From Azophilus sp965214305 (GTDB taxonomy: Bacteria; Pseudomonadota; Gammaproteobacteria; Pseudomonadales; Azotimanducaceae): a stretch of DNA of 64,000 nt. This document shows, piece by piece, positions 45,926-54,378 of this stretch. Under the pieces are notes generated by a model that saw nothing but the letters and a program-made list of their open reading frames with translations, did not search any database and had not been told where the DNA came from. The stretch lies in the NCBI GenBank assembly GCA_965214305.1, contig OZ243949.1, positions 1,054,001 through 1,118,000 on the forward strand, read 5' to 3'. The first letter of the stretch is position 1, and each line of letters opens with the position of its first letter. A program made the translations under genes and the position numbers.

Positions 45926-47374
45926 ATGACCGCTGAAGATCTGTGTTACGCCCCGGCCATCGAACTGCTGGCGGCCTTCCGCAACCGCGACCTATCGCCC
46001 GTTGAGGTGCTGCGGGCGCAGATTGCCCGGCGCGAAGCGGTCAACGACGACATCAACGCACTCGCCTTTACGTTCGATGAGCAGGCGCTGCAAGCAGCCC
46101 AGGCTGCGGAACAGGCCTACGCTCAAGGGCGCGCCCGCCCGTTGGAAGGCCTTAGCTGCGCCATCAAGGACGAGACCTATATCAGCGGGCAGGTGACCAC
46201 CAACGGCTCCTTGCTGTTGCGTGACGCCCCGGCAACATCCACCGACCCGGTGCCGGAAAGGCTGCTGGCGGCCGGCGCAATCGTCCACCAACGCACCTGC
46301 ACGCCGGAGTTTTCGGTGGCCGCCTATACCTGGTCTCGCCTCTGGGGCGTGACCCGCAACCCCTGGGCCCGGAGCTTCACCCCGGGCGGCTCCACCGGTG
46401 GCGGTGCAGCCTCGCTGGCGGCGGGTATGACCACCCTCGCCAACGGCACCGATCTTGGCGGCTCCATCCGCATTCCCGCCAGTCAATGCGGCCTGACGGG
46501 ATTCAAGGCGAGTCATGGACGAGTGCCGGAAATCTTCCCCTATAACCTCGACCCCTGTTGCCACCACGGTATGATGGCGCGCCATGTGGCGGATCTGGCG
46601 CTGGCCTATGACATCGTTGCCGGGCCCCATCCTTGCGACATCAGCTCGCAATTGCCCCCCGATCCCCAAGCGCAGCCTATAGAGCACCTAAATGGCATCC
46701 GGCTCGGCTACTCGCTGGATCTGGGTTTTTACGAACTTGAACCCAGCGTGCGCGCCAATACCCTGGAGACGTTGCAACGGCTTGAGGGCGCCGGCGCGGA
46801 GGTCGTCGAGGTGGAGCTACGGCTGGGTGCCTGGGTCATCGAAATGGCGCGCGTCCAACAAGGGCTGCTGACGGGAGCCCTGTTGCGGAAAAGCTACGGG
46901 GCACCGGAGCAGGCCGATAAACTCTGCGACTACACGCGCTGGCATCTGCGGCAAACCGCTGAGGTCGGGCCGGAGCGGGTGGGCTGGGCCAACGAGTGTA
47001 CCAACCGCATCTGGCAACAACTGGGCCCGATACTGGAGTGTGTGGACGCCTTCATCTGCCCCACCGTAGCCAACCCGGAAATCGCCGCGGGCTTTGACTA
47101 CAGCCGGGACCGCTGCCTGATCAACGGCAAGGCGGTGGATGCCAACAAGGGCTGGTTTTTGACTTATCCTTTCAACGCGGTGGGCCGCTGTCCGGTAATG
47201 GCAATGCCCACGGGGTTCAGCACCCGGGGTGTGCCCACCGGTATGCAGCTGGTCGGCCCGCCCTACCGCGACCGGCAATTAATCGCCTTGGCCGCCGCCT
47301 GTGAGCGGGCGTTGCCCGCCTGGTTCGGCCCGCATCGCCGGCCCGGGCCCGAACGACAAAACCCTGCACAGTAA
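45926..47374 (+). CDS. Amidase-signature family hydrolase
   Basis: The 482-residue protein has the amidase signature: catalytic Lys in GLSCAIKDETY (near 80), the glycine/serine stretch FTPGGSTGGGAASLAAGM (near 156) and the nucleophile serine in GTDLGGSIRIPA (near 180). The family cleaves amides, including aryl amides and acyl-amino acids. The serine before the cis-Ser has become Thr (GGSTGG), an allowed variation. The start at 45926 has GAGGGG six bases upstream; the frame extends two codons further. The M20 peptidase gene follows after 14 bases. Confidence 0.88.
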   Translation: MTAEDLCYAPAIELLAAFRNRDLSPVEVLRAQIARREAVNDDINALAFTFDEQALQAAQAAEQAYAQGRARPLEGLSCAIKDETYISGQVTTNGSLLLRDAPATSTDPVPERLLAAGAIVHQRTCTPEFSVAAYTWSRLWGVTRNPWARSFTPGGSTGGGAASLAAGMTTLANGTDLGGSIRIPASQCGLTGFKASHGRVPEIFPYNLDPCCHHGMMARHVADLALAYDIVAGPHPCDISSQLPPDPQAQPIEHLNGIRLGYSLDLGFYELEPSVRANTLETLQRLEGAGAEVVEVELRLGAWVIEMARVQQGLLTGALLRKSYGAPEQADKLCDYTRWHLRQTAEVGPERVGWANECTNRIWQQLGPILECVDAFICPTVANPEIAAGFDYSRDRCLINGKAVDANKGWFLTYPFNAVGRCPVMAMPTGFSTRGVPTGMQLVGPPYRDRQLIALAAACERALPAWFGPHRRPGPERQNPAQ

Positions 47375-47388
47375 TCGGGAGCACTGCT

Positions 47389-48687
47389 ATGACAAACCCC
47401 ATGATATTGGTGTTGCTCTGCCTGGCACTACTGAGTTTTTCAGTACAGGCCGAGCGCCAGACGATGATTGCCGACCAGGCAACAGCCATCGAGTCCGAGG
47501 TGATTCGCTGGCGGCGTGATTTCCACCGCCACCCGGAACTGGCAAATCGGGAATTTCGCACCGCCGGCATCGTCGCCGAACATCTCAAGTCCCTCGGTTA
47601 CGAGGTACGCACCAAGGTCGCCCATACCGGCGTGGTGGGCGTATTGCGCGGTGCCAAGGCCGGCCCGGTGATTGCGTTGCGGGCAGATATGGATGCACTG
47701 CCCATCACCGAACTGACCGGCTTGCCCTACGCATCAACCGTAACGACCCTCTGGGAGGGTAAGGAAGTCGGGGTCATGCACGCCTGCGGCCACGATGCCC
47801 ATACCGCCATGTTGATGGGCGCCGCCCAGTTATTCGCCAACATGCGCGATGAGCTGCCGGGCACGGTGGTGTTGATTTTCCAGCCGGCGGAAGAAGGTGT
47901 GCCCGCCGGCGAAACAGGTGGCGCGGCCCAGATGGTACGCGAGGGCGTGCTCGACGACCCCGCCCCCGAGGCCATCCTGGCACTGCATGTGGCACCCGAT
48001 CCGCTTGGCCACATTACCTATACGCCCGGTGCCGCCTTGGCGAGCGCCGACCCGCTGACCATCACCGTGCGCGGCAAAGGCGTCCACGCCGCCACGCCTT
48101 GGTTCGGTGTGGACCCGATCGTCGCGGCCGCGCAGATCATCATGGGCTTACAAACGGTGGTCAGTCGCCAAACGAACCTCGTCGCGGCACCGGCGGTGGT
48201 GAGCATCGGGGCCATTAATGGCGGCAACCGCGGCAACGTGATTCCCGATGAAGTGGTTCTGAAAGGCACCATCCGTACCCTGGACCCTGAAATGCGTGAG
48301 CGCATTCATCCCCAGGTTCGTCAATCCGTCACCGCCATTGCCAAGGCTGCCGGTGCCGAGGCGGAAGTGCTTATCGACACGGCGGCGGGCTACCCGGTGA
48401 CAGTCAATGACGCGGCCCTCACCGAGGAGATGGCGGCAGTGCTGCTGAGCACCTTCGGGGCGGAACGGGTCTACACCTATCCGCCGATAACGGGTGCCGA
48501 GGATTTCAGCTTTTTCGCGCAACGCATACCCGGCTTCTATTTTTACCTGGGCATTGCCTCCCCGGATGCCGAGGAGCTGCACTTCAATCACTCGCCGCGC
48601 TTCCAGATCGACGAGCGGGCGCTGCGCACCGGGGTCATCGCACTGGTGGAGTTGACCTTCGCCTACCTTGAGGAGCGCGCTCCCTGA
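47389..48687 (+). CDS. M20-family amidohydrolase with signal peptide
   Basis: The 432-residue protein has a signal peptide (hydrophobic 4-17, SVQA). The M20 metallopeptidase motifs are WRRDFHRHPEL, ALRADMDALPI, MHACGHDAHTAMLMGAA (metal-binding) and IFQPAEEGVP (catalytic Glu). It resembles hippurate/N-acyl-amino-acid hydrolases, which release amino acids from N-acyl derivatives. Secretion to the periplasm is unusual for this family and fits a scavenging role. The start at 47389 has GGGAG. It ends the run that begins with the flavoenzyme gene. Confidence 0.88.
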   Translation: MTNPMILVLLCLALLSFSVQAERQTMIADQATAIESEVIRWRRDFHRHPELANREFRTAGIVAEHLKSLGYEVRTKVAHTGVVGVLRGAKAGPVIALRADMDALPITELTGLPYASTVTTLWEGKEVGVMHACGHDAHTAMLMGAAQLFANMRDELPGTVVLIFQPAEEGVPAGETGGAAQMVREGVLDDPAPEAILALHVAPDPLGHITYTPGAALASADPLTITVRGKGVHAATPWFGVDPIVAAAQIIMGLQTVVSRQTNLVAAPAVVSIGAINGGNRGNVIPDEVVLKGTIRTLDPEMRERIHPQVRQSVTAIAKAAGAEAEVLIDTAAGYPVTVNDAALTEEMAAVLLSTFGAERVYTYPPITGAEDFSFFAQRIPGFYFYLGIASPDAEELHFNHSPRFQIDERALRTGVIALVELTFAYLEERAP

Positions 48688-48884
48688 CCAAGTCCGAGTC
48701 GGGGGCGCGGTCGGCACCGGACAACCCCGCCGCCCGATGACACTGGGCGGATGCGAAAAAGACTCCGTTTAATGCCGCTTTTGCCGTTTCGCATGACGAA
48801 CATTTCGCTCAATACGGTCTGATGGGGGGCCAACTTCCGCGCAAAGTTTTTCGTGTAATGAACTCGGATTTCTTGCGCATCCGT

Positions 48885-49051
48885 CTAGGAGCCTGCGCCG
48901 TAGGAAGTCGCGAAAGCGAAAATTCGATGCCGCCGTCCCTCTGGACGGGCGATTGAGGAGAATATCGAGCCATATTTGACGAAATCGAACGTTCAAAGGG
49001 GCGAGCGGAAGCGGATTTGCAGCCGTGAATTCCTGCGACGCAGGCTCCTAG
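48885..49051 (+). mobile_element. CTAG-flanked 159-bp non-autonomous element, copy E
   Basis: The body at 48889-49047 is 159 bp, with CTAG at 48885-48888 and 49048-49051. The left end is GAGCCTGCGCCGTAGGAAG, then TCGCGAAAGCGAAAATTCG. The right end reversed is GAGCCTGCGTCGCAGGAAT. It is in the opposite orientation to copy A and is the best-matching full copy to it. This copy is in a gap between genes, not at a stop codon. Hairpin H2 follows 17 bases later. Confidence 0.88.
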
Positions 49052-49068
49052 GCGCAACGTTCAGCAGC

Positions 49069-49179
49069 GAGTGGGCCTGTGGGGTTTCCCTTGCCGCGCT
49101 GGGCACCCGCTTCCTGCTTATGCGAGAGGGGGTGGAGCAAGCTGAACGGCGCGGCAAGGGAAACCCCACAGGCCCACTC
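49069..49179 (+). repeat. Long hairpin repeat H2 (31-bp perfect stem, 49-nt loop)
   Basis: Bases 49069-49099 pair perfectly with 49149-49179. The inner stem CCCTTGCCGCGC and the loop TGGGCACCCGCTTCCTGC...GCAAGCTGAACG match H1 and H3. The outer stem is GAGTGGGCCTGTGGGGTTT. The same 17 bases GCAGCGAGTGGGCCTGT recur inverted just downstream of H3 (51545-51561). It lies between repeat copy E and the AT-rich repeat, in a 650-base gap without a gene. Confidence 0.9.
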
Positions 49180-49209
49180 TATTCCCGGTAATCGGATGCT
49201 TTTTTCTTA

Positions 49210-49307
49210 GGATTTATATACTTAACTGCATTTTTCACTAGGCGTTGTGCTCATAAAAACTGCTTGTCATGATTTGTTGTGGCCGTGGGGATCAAATACT
49301 TAACTCC
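49210..49307 (+). repeat. AT-rich 98-bp repeat, first copy
   Basis: It begins GGATTTATATACTTAACTG and ends TCAAATACTTAACTCC. It matches 62729-62825 along its whole length in the same orientation, with roughly four bases in five identical. It is much more AT-rich than its surroundings. Both ends contain ACTTAAC. No open frame is shared. It lies just past the 3' end of the LD-carboxypeptidase gene. Confidence 0.85.
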
Positions 49308-49337
49308 TTTTTCTTGCATCGGCGGGCTGCGGAATAC

Positions 49338-50423
49338 TTAGATTACGGCGGATTCTTGTAGCACCAGGGTGCCCTCGTCGGCGTCCAGGGCCGCACGGAT
49401 GCCGAGCGGCAGCGTGCTGTTCTGCCGGATATGGCCGAACATCGCGCCGTAGTAGCAGGGAATGCCCAGGGGTTCGCAGTGCTGACGCAAAACATCCATG
49501 AGCGAGAAATTACCCAGGCCCGGTTCCGGCTCGACCTCTGTGAACTGGCCGAAGACAACGCCCGCAAGTTGCCGCAAGCAGCCCGCCAGGAACAACTGGG
49601 TTAGCATCCGGTCGATGCGATAGACGGCTTCGCCCGTATCCTCAAGAAAAAGAATGCGGCCGGCAAAATCCGGCAGGAAAGGCGTGCCCAGCAGGGCCGC
49701 TAACAAGGTGAGGTTGCCGCCAATCAATTCGCCCTCGGCACGGCCACCGTTGATCGTTTGAATACGATTACGCCTAACCACCAACTCGTCTGTCATCGCC
49801 CGCGGATTGTTGTAGGTAACCGGCACGGCGTCGAACAACAGCGCGCGCATCGAACGGTAGCTGAATGCATTCCACCGTGAACCGGCATTGGGGCCGTGGA
49901 AGGTGACCAGTCCGGTGCGGGCGTGAATGCCAACGAGCAAGCTGGTGATGTCGGAGTAGCCCAGTAGAATCTTGGGGTGCCGCGCGATGCTGTCGTAATC
50001 GAGCAGCGGCAAGAGACGGCTGGCACCCCAACCGCCGCTCAGCGGGAACAGGGCCTTGATGTCCGGGTCGGCGAAGGCGCGATTGAGATCGGTGGCCCGG
50101 TCCCTATCCGTGCCCGCAAGATAGCCGAAACGATCCAGCACATGCCTGCCCACCACAACCCGCAAGCCCATGGCTTCCAGGGTCTCTACGGCAATCTGTA
50201 CATCCAAGTTCGCATAAACCACGGTCGCCGGGGCCACCAGGGCGACCGCATCGCCCGGTTTAAGGCGGGGTGCGAGCAGACGCGCCCGGGGCTCTTGTGC
50301 CATTTCCGCTCGGCCACGCGCATCAGCCGGGCCAAGGCGGGCGGTCGCAGACGAGGCGCCGCCCGGCAGCATTGCCAAGACGCCCGTTTGGCCAGCTACA
50401 CGAATAAACTGCCTGCGATCCAT
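49338..50423 (-). CDS. S66 LD-carboxypeptidase with Tat-type signal
   Basis: The 361-residue protein begins MDRRQFIRVAGQTG, a twin-arginine export signal, and continues into an S66 serine-peptidase fold: GDAVALVAPA, LFPLSGGWGASRLLPLLDYD and the nucleophile region ILLGYSDITSLL. GELIGGNLTLLAALLGTP is the second conserved block. LdcA releases the terminal D-Ala from tetrapeptides in peptidoglycan recycling and is normally cytoplasmic. An exported version would act on wall fragments outside the membrane, in line with the periplasmic dipeptidase and amidase here. Confidence 0.88.
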   Translation of the reverse strand: MDRRQFIRVAGQTGVLAMLPGGASSATARLGPADARGRAEMAQEPRARLLAPRLKPGDAVALVAPATVVYANLDVQIAVETLEAMGLRVVVGRHVLDRFGYLAGTDRDRATDLNRAFADPDIKALFPLSGGWGASRLLPLLDYDSIARHPKILLGYSDITSLLVGIHARTGLVTFHGPNAGSRWNAFSYRSMRALLFDAVPVTYNNPRAMTDELVVRRNRIQTINGGRAEGELIGGNLTLLAALLGTPFLPDFAGRILFLEDTGEAVYRIDRMLTQLFLAGCLRQLAGVVFGQFTEVEPEPGLGNFSLMDVLRQHCEPLGIPCYYGAMFGHIRQNSTLPLGIRAALDADEGTLVLQESAVI

Positions 50424-50484
50424 AGGCCAATCCCCACTCGCCACCAATTAGCGAACGGTAAATCGCGCTCCATCAAGCATTGCG

Positions 50485-51282
50485 TTATTGCAATTCGTGA
50501 ACCAGAGGCGCCGGCAACATCGACATGCCCCCATCGATAAGGAATTCCTGGGCCGTGATGAACGAAGATTCGTCCGAGGCGAGAAACACCACCAAATCAC
50601 CGACATTATGCGGGCGCCCGAGCACCTCCGCCCGGGCCGGGTCCGGTACCCGTTCCTGCTCGCCCGGCACGTTGAGGCCGGCCGCCTCGGCCTGACGCCC
50701 AAAATTCTGCACCATGGGCGTATTGATGGTGCCGGGGTGAATGGAGTTGCAGCGAATCTTGTAACCCGATTCCAAACAGTGGGCGGCGATTGAGCGGGAC
50801 ATGCCCTCGATGGCGCCTTTGGCGGCGGCGTAGCCGATAAGGCCGCTGTAGGCCAGCTTGGAGGCGATGGAGGCCATGTTAATGATCGAACCGCCACCGC
50901 TTGCGGCCATGAGGGGAATGGCGTACTTGCTGCCAAGGAAGGTGGCGTCGGCGCTCACCGCAACCTGCTTGCTGTATTCAGCATAACTCTGGCTTTCTAT
51001 GTTGCCGGGCAGCACGATGCCGGCATTGTTGACCAAGATGTGCAGCGCCCCGAACTCCGCCTTGATCTCGGCGATGATCTGCCGCCAACGCTCCTCGTCG
51101 GTGACATCCTGCGCCTTGAAAACCGCCCCGATCTCGCTGGCCACCGCCCGGCCGGCCGGCTCGTCCAAATCGGTGAGAATCACGCTTGCCCCCTCAATTG
51201 CAAGCGCTCGCGCATCGGCCTCACCGAGACCCTTGGCTGCCCCGGTAACCAGCGCAACCTTGCCTTCAACCCGTCCTGCCAT
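50485..51282 (-). CDS. Short-chain dehydrogenase/reductase (SDR)
   Basis: The 265-residue protein is a classical SDR with the NAD(P) motif TGAAKGLGEADARALA (residues 14-29), the LVNNAGIV strand and the catalytic triad: Ser in NMASIASKLAYSG and YAAAKG with Tyr and Lys. C-terminal DGGMSML is typical. It resembles 3-alpha/20-beta-hydroxysteroid or 2,5-diketo-type reductases, and Asp in ILTDLDEPAG suggests NAD preference. The substrate is unknown. It lies between the LD-carboxypeptidase and the luciferase-like gene, all in the same direction. Confidence 0.9.
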   Translation of the reverse strand: MAGRVEGKVALVTGAAKGLGEADARALAIEGASVILTDLDEPAGRAVASEIGAVFKAQDVTDEERWRQIIAEIKAEFGALHILVNNAGIVLPGNIESQSYAEYSKQVAVSADATFLGSKYAIPLMAASGGGSIINMASIASKLAYSGLIGYAAAKGAIEGMSRSIAAHCLESGYKIRCNSIHPGTINTPMVQNFGRQAEAAGLNVPGEQERVPDPARAEVLGRPHNVGDLVVFLASDESSFITAQEFLIDGGMSMLPAPLVHELQ

Positions 51283-51425
51283 TGGCCCAACCGCCTAACA
51301 TTGAACTTAAAGGCAGCGATTATCGGGGCAAAGCCGAGCGGACGCAAAGACCGACAGTATGTGGGAATGGCTCACTTTGGAAACTTTTCTAAATTCAAAC
51401 TACGACACAACCGAATCTCGCGAAA

Positions 51426-51536
51426 GCGTGGAGCTGTCGGGCTTCCCTTGCGGCGCTGGGCACAATTTTCCCGCCAATGTGAGAGGCAGTGGGACGAGCT
51501 TAACGGCACCGCAAGGGAAGCCCGACAGCTCCACGC
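51426..51536 (+). repeat. Long hairpin repeat H3 (31-bp stem, one G-U, 49-nt loop)
   Basis: Bases 51426-51456 pair with 51506-51536 except for a single position that would be G-U in RNA. The inner stem CCCTTGCGGCGC is shared with H1; the loop begins TGGGCAC and ends GAGCTTAACG, as in H1 and H2. The outer stem GCGTGGAGCTGTCGGGCTT is unique. No CTAG element is adjacent. It occupies most of the gap between the SDR and luciferase-like genes. Confidence 0.88.
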
Positions 51537-51657
51537 GCCACCGACAGGCCCACTCGCTGCCCAGTGGCGCTCAAGCACCGAAACCACTGGCTTGATGCAG
51601 TGAAATACGCAATCAGTGGATATGATCGTAGCGGGCTCGGACGCACGGCCCGCTTAA

Positions 51658-52650
51658 TCAGTTGGCAACCGCTGCGGCGGCGGCGCGCATCGTGGCTCGG
51701 GTTACCGCAAAGCGGTCTTCGCCCCAGGGCATCGGCATCAGTATGGGATATTGAATACCCGCATCCACATAGCCTCGAACAAAATCGGTCACCTCGCCGC
51801 TATTGCCGATGAAGTTGATGGATTGAATCATGCGCTCCGAAACCGCCGCCACGGCACCATCGCGGTCGCGTGCCGCCTGCCGTGTGCGCAGTTCATCGAC
51901 TTCCGCCGCGAATCCGCTGGCGCGGAACATCTTGGCGTAGCCATCCGCCATCGCGTAGCCAAAGAGGTCGCGGCGGGCGGATTGGGCACAGCGCTCAAAA
52001 TCGCCCACCGCCGCGTGTACATAGTTGAATACCATCGCCTCGCCGCCGGCCCGGACGTTTTCGATCGCGGCGGGAACATGGGCGGTGGGGATGTAGTTGA
52101 GCAACACACCATCGGCAATCTCGCCGGCGAGGCGTAACATACCCGGATTCAAAGCCGCCAAAACGATTTTGGGCCGGCGCTCGCCAAGGCGCACACCCAA
52201 CCGAAAACGTTTTACTTGCCAAAAATCGCCTTCGAACGTAACGGCATCGCCGGACAGGCACTCGCGCATCAGGGCGACATATTCGCGCATCATGGCGAGC
52301 GGCCGCGCCGCGCCGGGGGTGCCGTGTTGGCGCAGGATAGCGGGTGCCGATACGCCCAAACCGAGCCAAACATGCGCATCCGGGCTCAGCGCCTGCAACG
52401 TCGCCGCAGACATCGCCGCCAGCGGCGGGGTGCGCAGTTGAATGGGTACAATGCCCGTGCCCAAACCCATCGTCGGCGCCGCGGCGGCAGCGGCCCCCAA
52501 GAGCGTGAACGCATCCGTGCCCGTGGCCTCAACAGTCCAAAGCGAGCGGTAACGCATCGACTCGGCCAACCGCACGATCTCCAGCGTTGCCCGCGGCCCA
52601 AGTACGCCGAGACTGCCAACGGTGATTCCCAATGGGGTTGCATTGGACAT
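51658..52650 (-). CDS. LLM-class (luciferase-like) flavin/F420 oxidoreductase
   Basis: The 330-residue protein is a second luciferase-like enzyme: MGLGTGIVPIQLRTPP, HVWLGLGVSAPAILRQHG, TFEGDFWQVKRFRLG and PKIVLAALNPGMLRLAGEIADGVLLNY. This is the usual TIM-barrel order for F420-dependent methylenetetrahydromethanopterin-reductase-like proteins. The start at 52650 has GGAGG nine bases upstream. The longer open frame to 53007 is antisense overlap. The substrate cannot be predicted. It is only distantly similar to the LLM protein at 14355. Confidence 0.85.
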   Translation of the reverse strand: MSNATPLGITVGSLGVLGPRATLEIVRLAESMRYRSLWTVEATGTDAFTLLGAAAAAAPTMGLGTGIVPIQLRTPPLAAMSAATLQALSPDAHVWLGLGVSAPAILRQHGTPGAARPLAMMREYVALMRECLSGDAVTFEGDFWQVKRFRLGVRLGERRPKIVLAALNPGMLRLAGEIADGVLLNYIPTAHVPAAIENVRAGGEAMVFNYVHAAVGDFERCAQSARRDLFGYAMADGYAKMFRASGFAAEVDELRTRQAARDRDGAVAAVSERMIQSINFIGNSGEVTDFVRGYVDAGIQYPILMPMPWGEDRFAVTRATMRAAAAAVAN

Positions 52651-52670
52651 GGTTGTAGCCTCCAAGGCGA

Positions 52671-53204
52671 TTAGGAGCCGCCGCTTCGACGACGGATAGC
52701 GCCCAGGGCACTGCGGGCCATTGCCAGCAGTAACAAACCCAGCCCAAGTATCTGGTAGATCGGGCCAATCCAAGTCTTCGCTGTGGTGGCGGTGGAGGCC
52801 CAAGCGACCTGAGTTGGGCTGATATCGGGATACTGAATCAGCATGGCCGTGATCTGCGCATTCTCCGTGAGATCCGTGAGCCCGGCGATAACCGGAATGA
52901 ATGCCAGCACCCAGGTTCCCTCGGTGAGCCGGAAGCGGTAGATCAAACCGGCGAATAAGGTGACGTAGGAGATCGGGAACAGGGTATCGAGCAGTACACT
53001 CGCCCAAGCATAGGTGGTTCGGCCATCCGCCCCGTACTGGTCCATCGACGCCATTGCCTCGTCGTACGAGTAGCCCGATTTCAAGTCGAGCAACTCGCCG
53101 TCAATTGGGAGATACGGGAATACCAGGAATAGAAAAACCACCGTGGCGGCAAAGGTGACGGCCAGCGTACTGGTACGGCCGGCAAAGGCAAAGTATGCTC
53201 GCAC
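52671..53204 (-). CDS. Small membrane protein of unknown function
   Basis: The 177-residue protein has four hydrophobic helices (residues 12-31, 66-88, 96-112, 146-162). Between the first two is an acidic extracytoplasmic segment containing DGELLDLKSGYSYDEAMASMDQYG. I do not recognise the family. The start is GTG 53204. It precedes the luciferase-like gene by 20 bases and could be cotranscribed. Its stop is set in TTAGGAGCC, a weak match to the repeat ends, not enough to call an element. Confidence 0.65.
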   Translation of the reverse strand: MRAYFAFAGRTSTLAVTFAATVVFLFLVFPYLPIDGELLDLKSGYSYDEAMASMDQYGADGRTTYAWASVLLDTLFPISYVTLFAGLIYRFRLTEGTWVLAFIPVIAGLTDLTENAQITAMLIQYPDISPTQVAWASTATTAKTWIGPIYQILGLGLLLLAMARSALGAIRRRSGGS

Positions 53205-53382
53205 GAGTGCGCTCCCCTGTTATCGGAAATCCGAAGGTAGGCGGCGATCAACTCCGAGTCAAGCAAATGCACGATAGGCCAGTGTATCAGGTTGAACTTT
53301 TCGAGCCTCGGACGCCACAGTTGGGGCTGCGCTCAAACCCGAAGCAATTCAAACAGATACGGCACCCACGATAGCGCCTCAA

Positions 53383-54348
53383 TTGGGACAATCCTCATCA
53401 GTGCAAAGCATCGAAAAAATAACCGAGTCGGTCGGGGCGATTCAGCGCAGCCTGGAGGCGCATCGCTATATCTGCAGCGACCAGATCGCCACCGCCGTCT
53501 ACCTTGCCTACCATCTGCACAAGCCCATACTCATCGAGGGGCCGCCCGGCGTCGGTAAGACCGAACTCGCCAAAACCACCGCCGAGATGCTCAGCCTGCC
53601 GCTGATTCGTCTGCAATGCTACGAGGGGCTTGATGAGGCCAAGGCCATCTACGAGTGGAAATACGGCAAACAACTGCTCTACACCCAAGTGCTCAAGGAA
53701 ACCCTGGAAGAGGTATTGCAGGGTGCCAAAGGGTTCGCCGAATCAGTGAATCGGCTGCACGAGTTCGGCGACATCTTCTTCTCCGAGGAATTCATGGAGC
53801 CCCGCCCACTGCTCAAAGCGCTGCGCGAGGAAGCGGGTTCCGTGCTGCTCATCGACGAGGTGGACAAGTCGGACCACGAGTTCGAATCGCTGCTGTTGGA
53901 AATGCTCTCCGACTATCAGGTTTCAATCCCCGAAATTGGCACCGTCAAGGCGATTCGCGAGCCGCCCATGGTGTTCCTGACCAGCAACAATAGCCGCGAG
54001 ATTTCCGATGCGCTGAAGCGCCGCTGCCTGCACCTGTACATCCCCTTCCCGGATATTGACCTTGAGCAGCGCATCATCAATGCCCGGGTACCGGAGATAC
54101 CGGCAGAATTGCGTCGCCAGCTGGTTACTTTCATTCACGAACTGCGCGACCTCGATCTGAAGAAATCGCCCGCCATCTCCGAAACCATCGACTGGGCACG
54201 CACCCTGCTGCTGTTACACGCCGACCGTCTCGACCCGGAAATGGTGCGTAATACGCTGAACGTCATTCTGAAATTCCAAGAAGATATCGATAATGTGGAC
54301 GGCGAGCTGTTAGCGATTACAAACAAAGTCAACGCGGCCCAACGCTGA
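53383..54348 (+). CDS. MoxR-family AAA ATPase (CoxD-like)
   Basis: The 321-residue protein has Walker A LIEGPPGVGKTEL near 48, Walker B VLLIDEVDKSDHE near 155 and sensor-1 FLTSNNSREISDALKRRCLHL near 198, the core of MoxR chaperone-like ATPases. These work with von Willebrand factor A proteins to insert metals or remodel enzymes. The next gene encodes such a partner 30 bases later. The start is TTG 53383 or GTG 53401; neither has a strong ribosome site. No CO dehydrogenase genes lie here, so the client enzyme is unknown. Confidence 0.88.
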   Translation: MGQSSSVQSIEKITESVGAIQRSLEAHRYICSDQIATAVYLAYHLHKPILIEGPPGVGKTELAKTTAEMLSLPLIRLQCYEGLDEAKAIYEWKYGKQLLYTQVLKETLEEVLQGAKGFAESVNRLHEFGDIFFSEEFMEPRPLLKALREEAGSVLLIDEVDKSDHEFESLLLEMLSDYQVSIPEIGTVKAIREPPMVFLTSNNSREISDALKRRCLHLYIPFPDIDLEQRIINARVPEIPAELRRQLVTFIHELRDLDLKKSPAISETIDWARTLLLLHADRLDPEMVRNTLNVILKFQEDIDNVDGELLAITNKVNAAQR

Positions 54349-54378
54349 GATATACGTTCTAAACGAAACGGGCAGCAA

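Noticed and set aside
52671..52682. TTAGGAGCC at the stop of the small membrane protein gene as another repeat end
   Set aside because: The match is only eight or nine bases, without CTAG and without the following GCCTGCGGAAG. It is too short to call.
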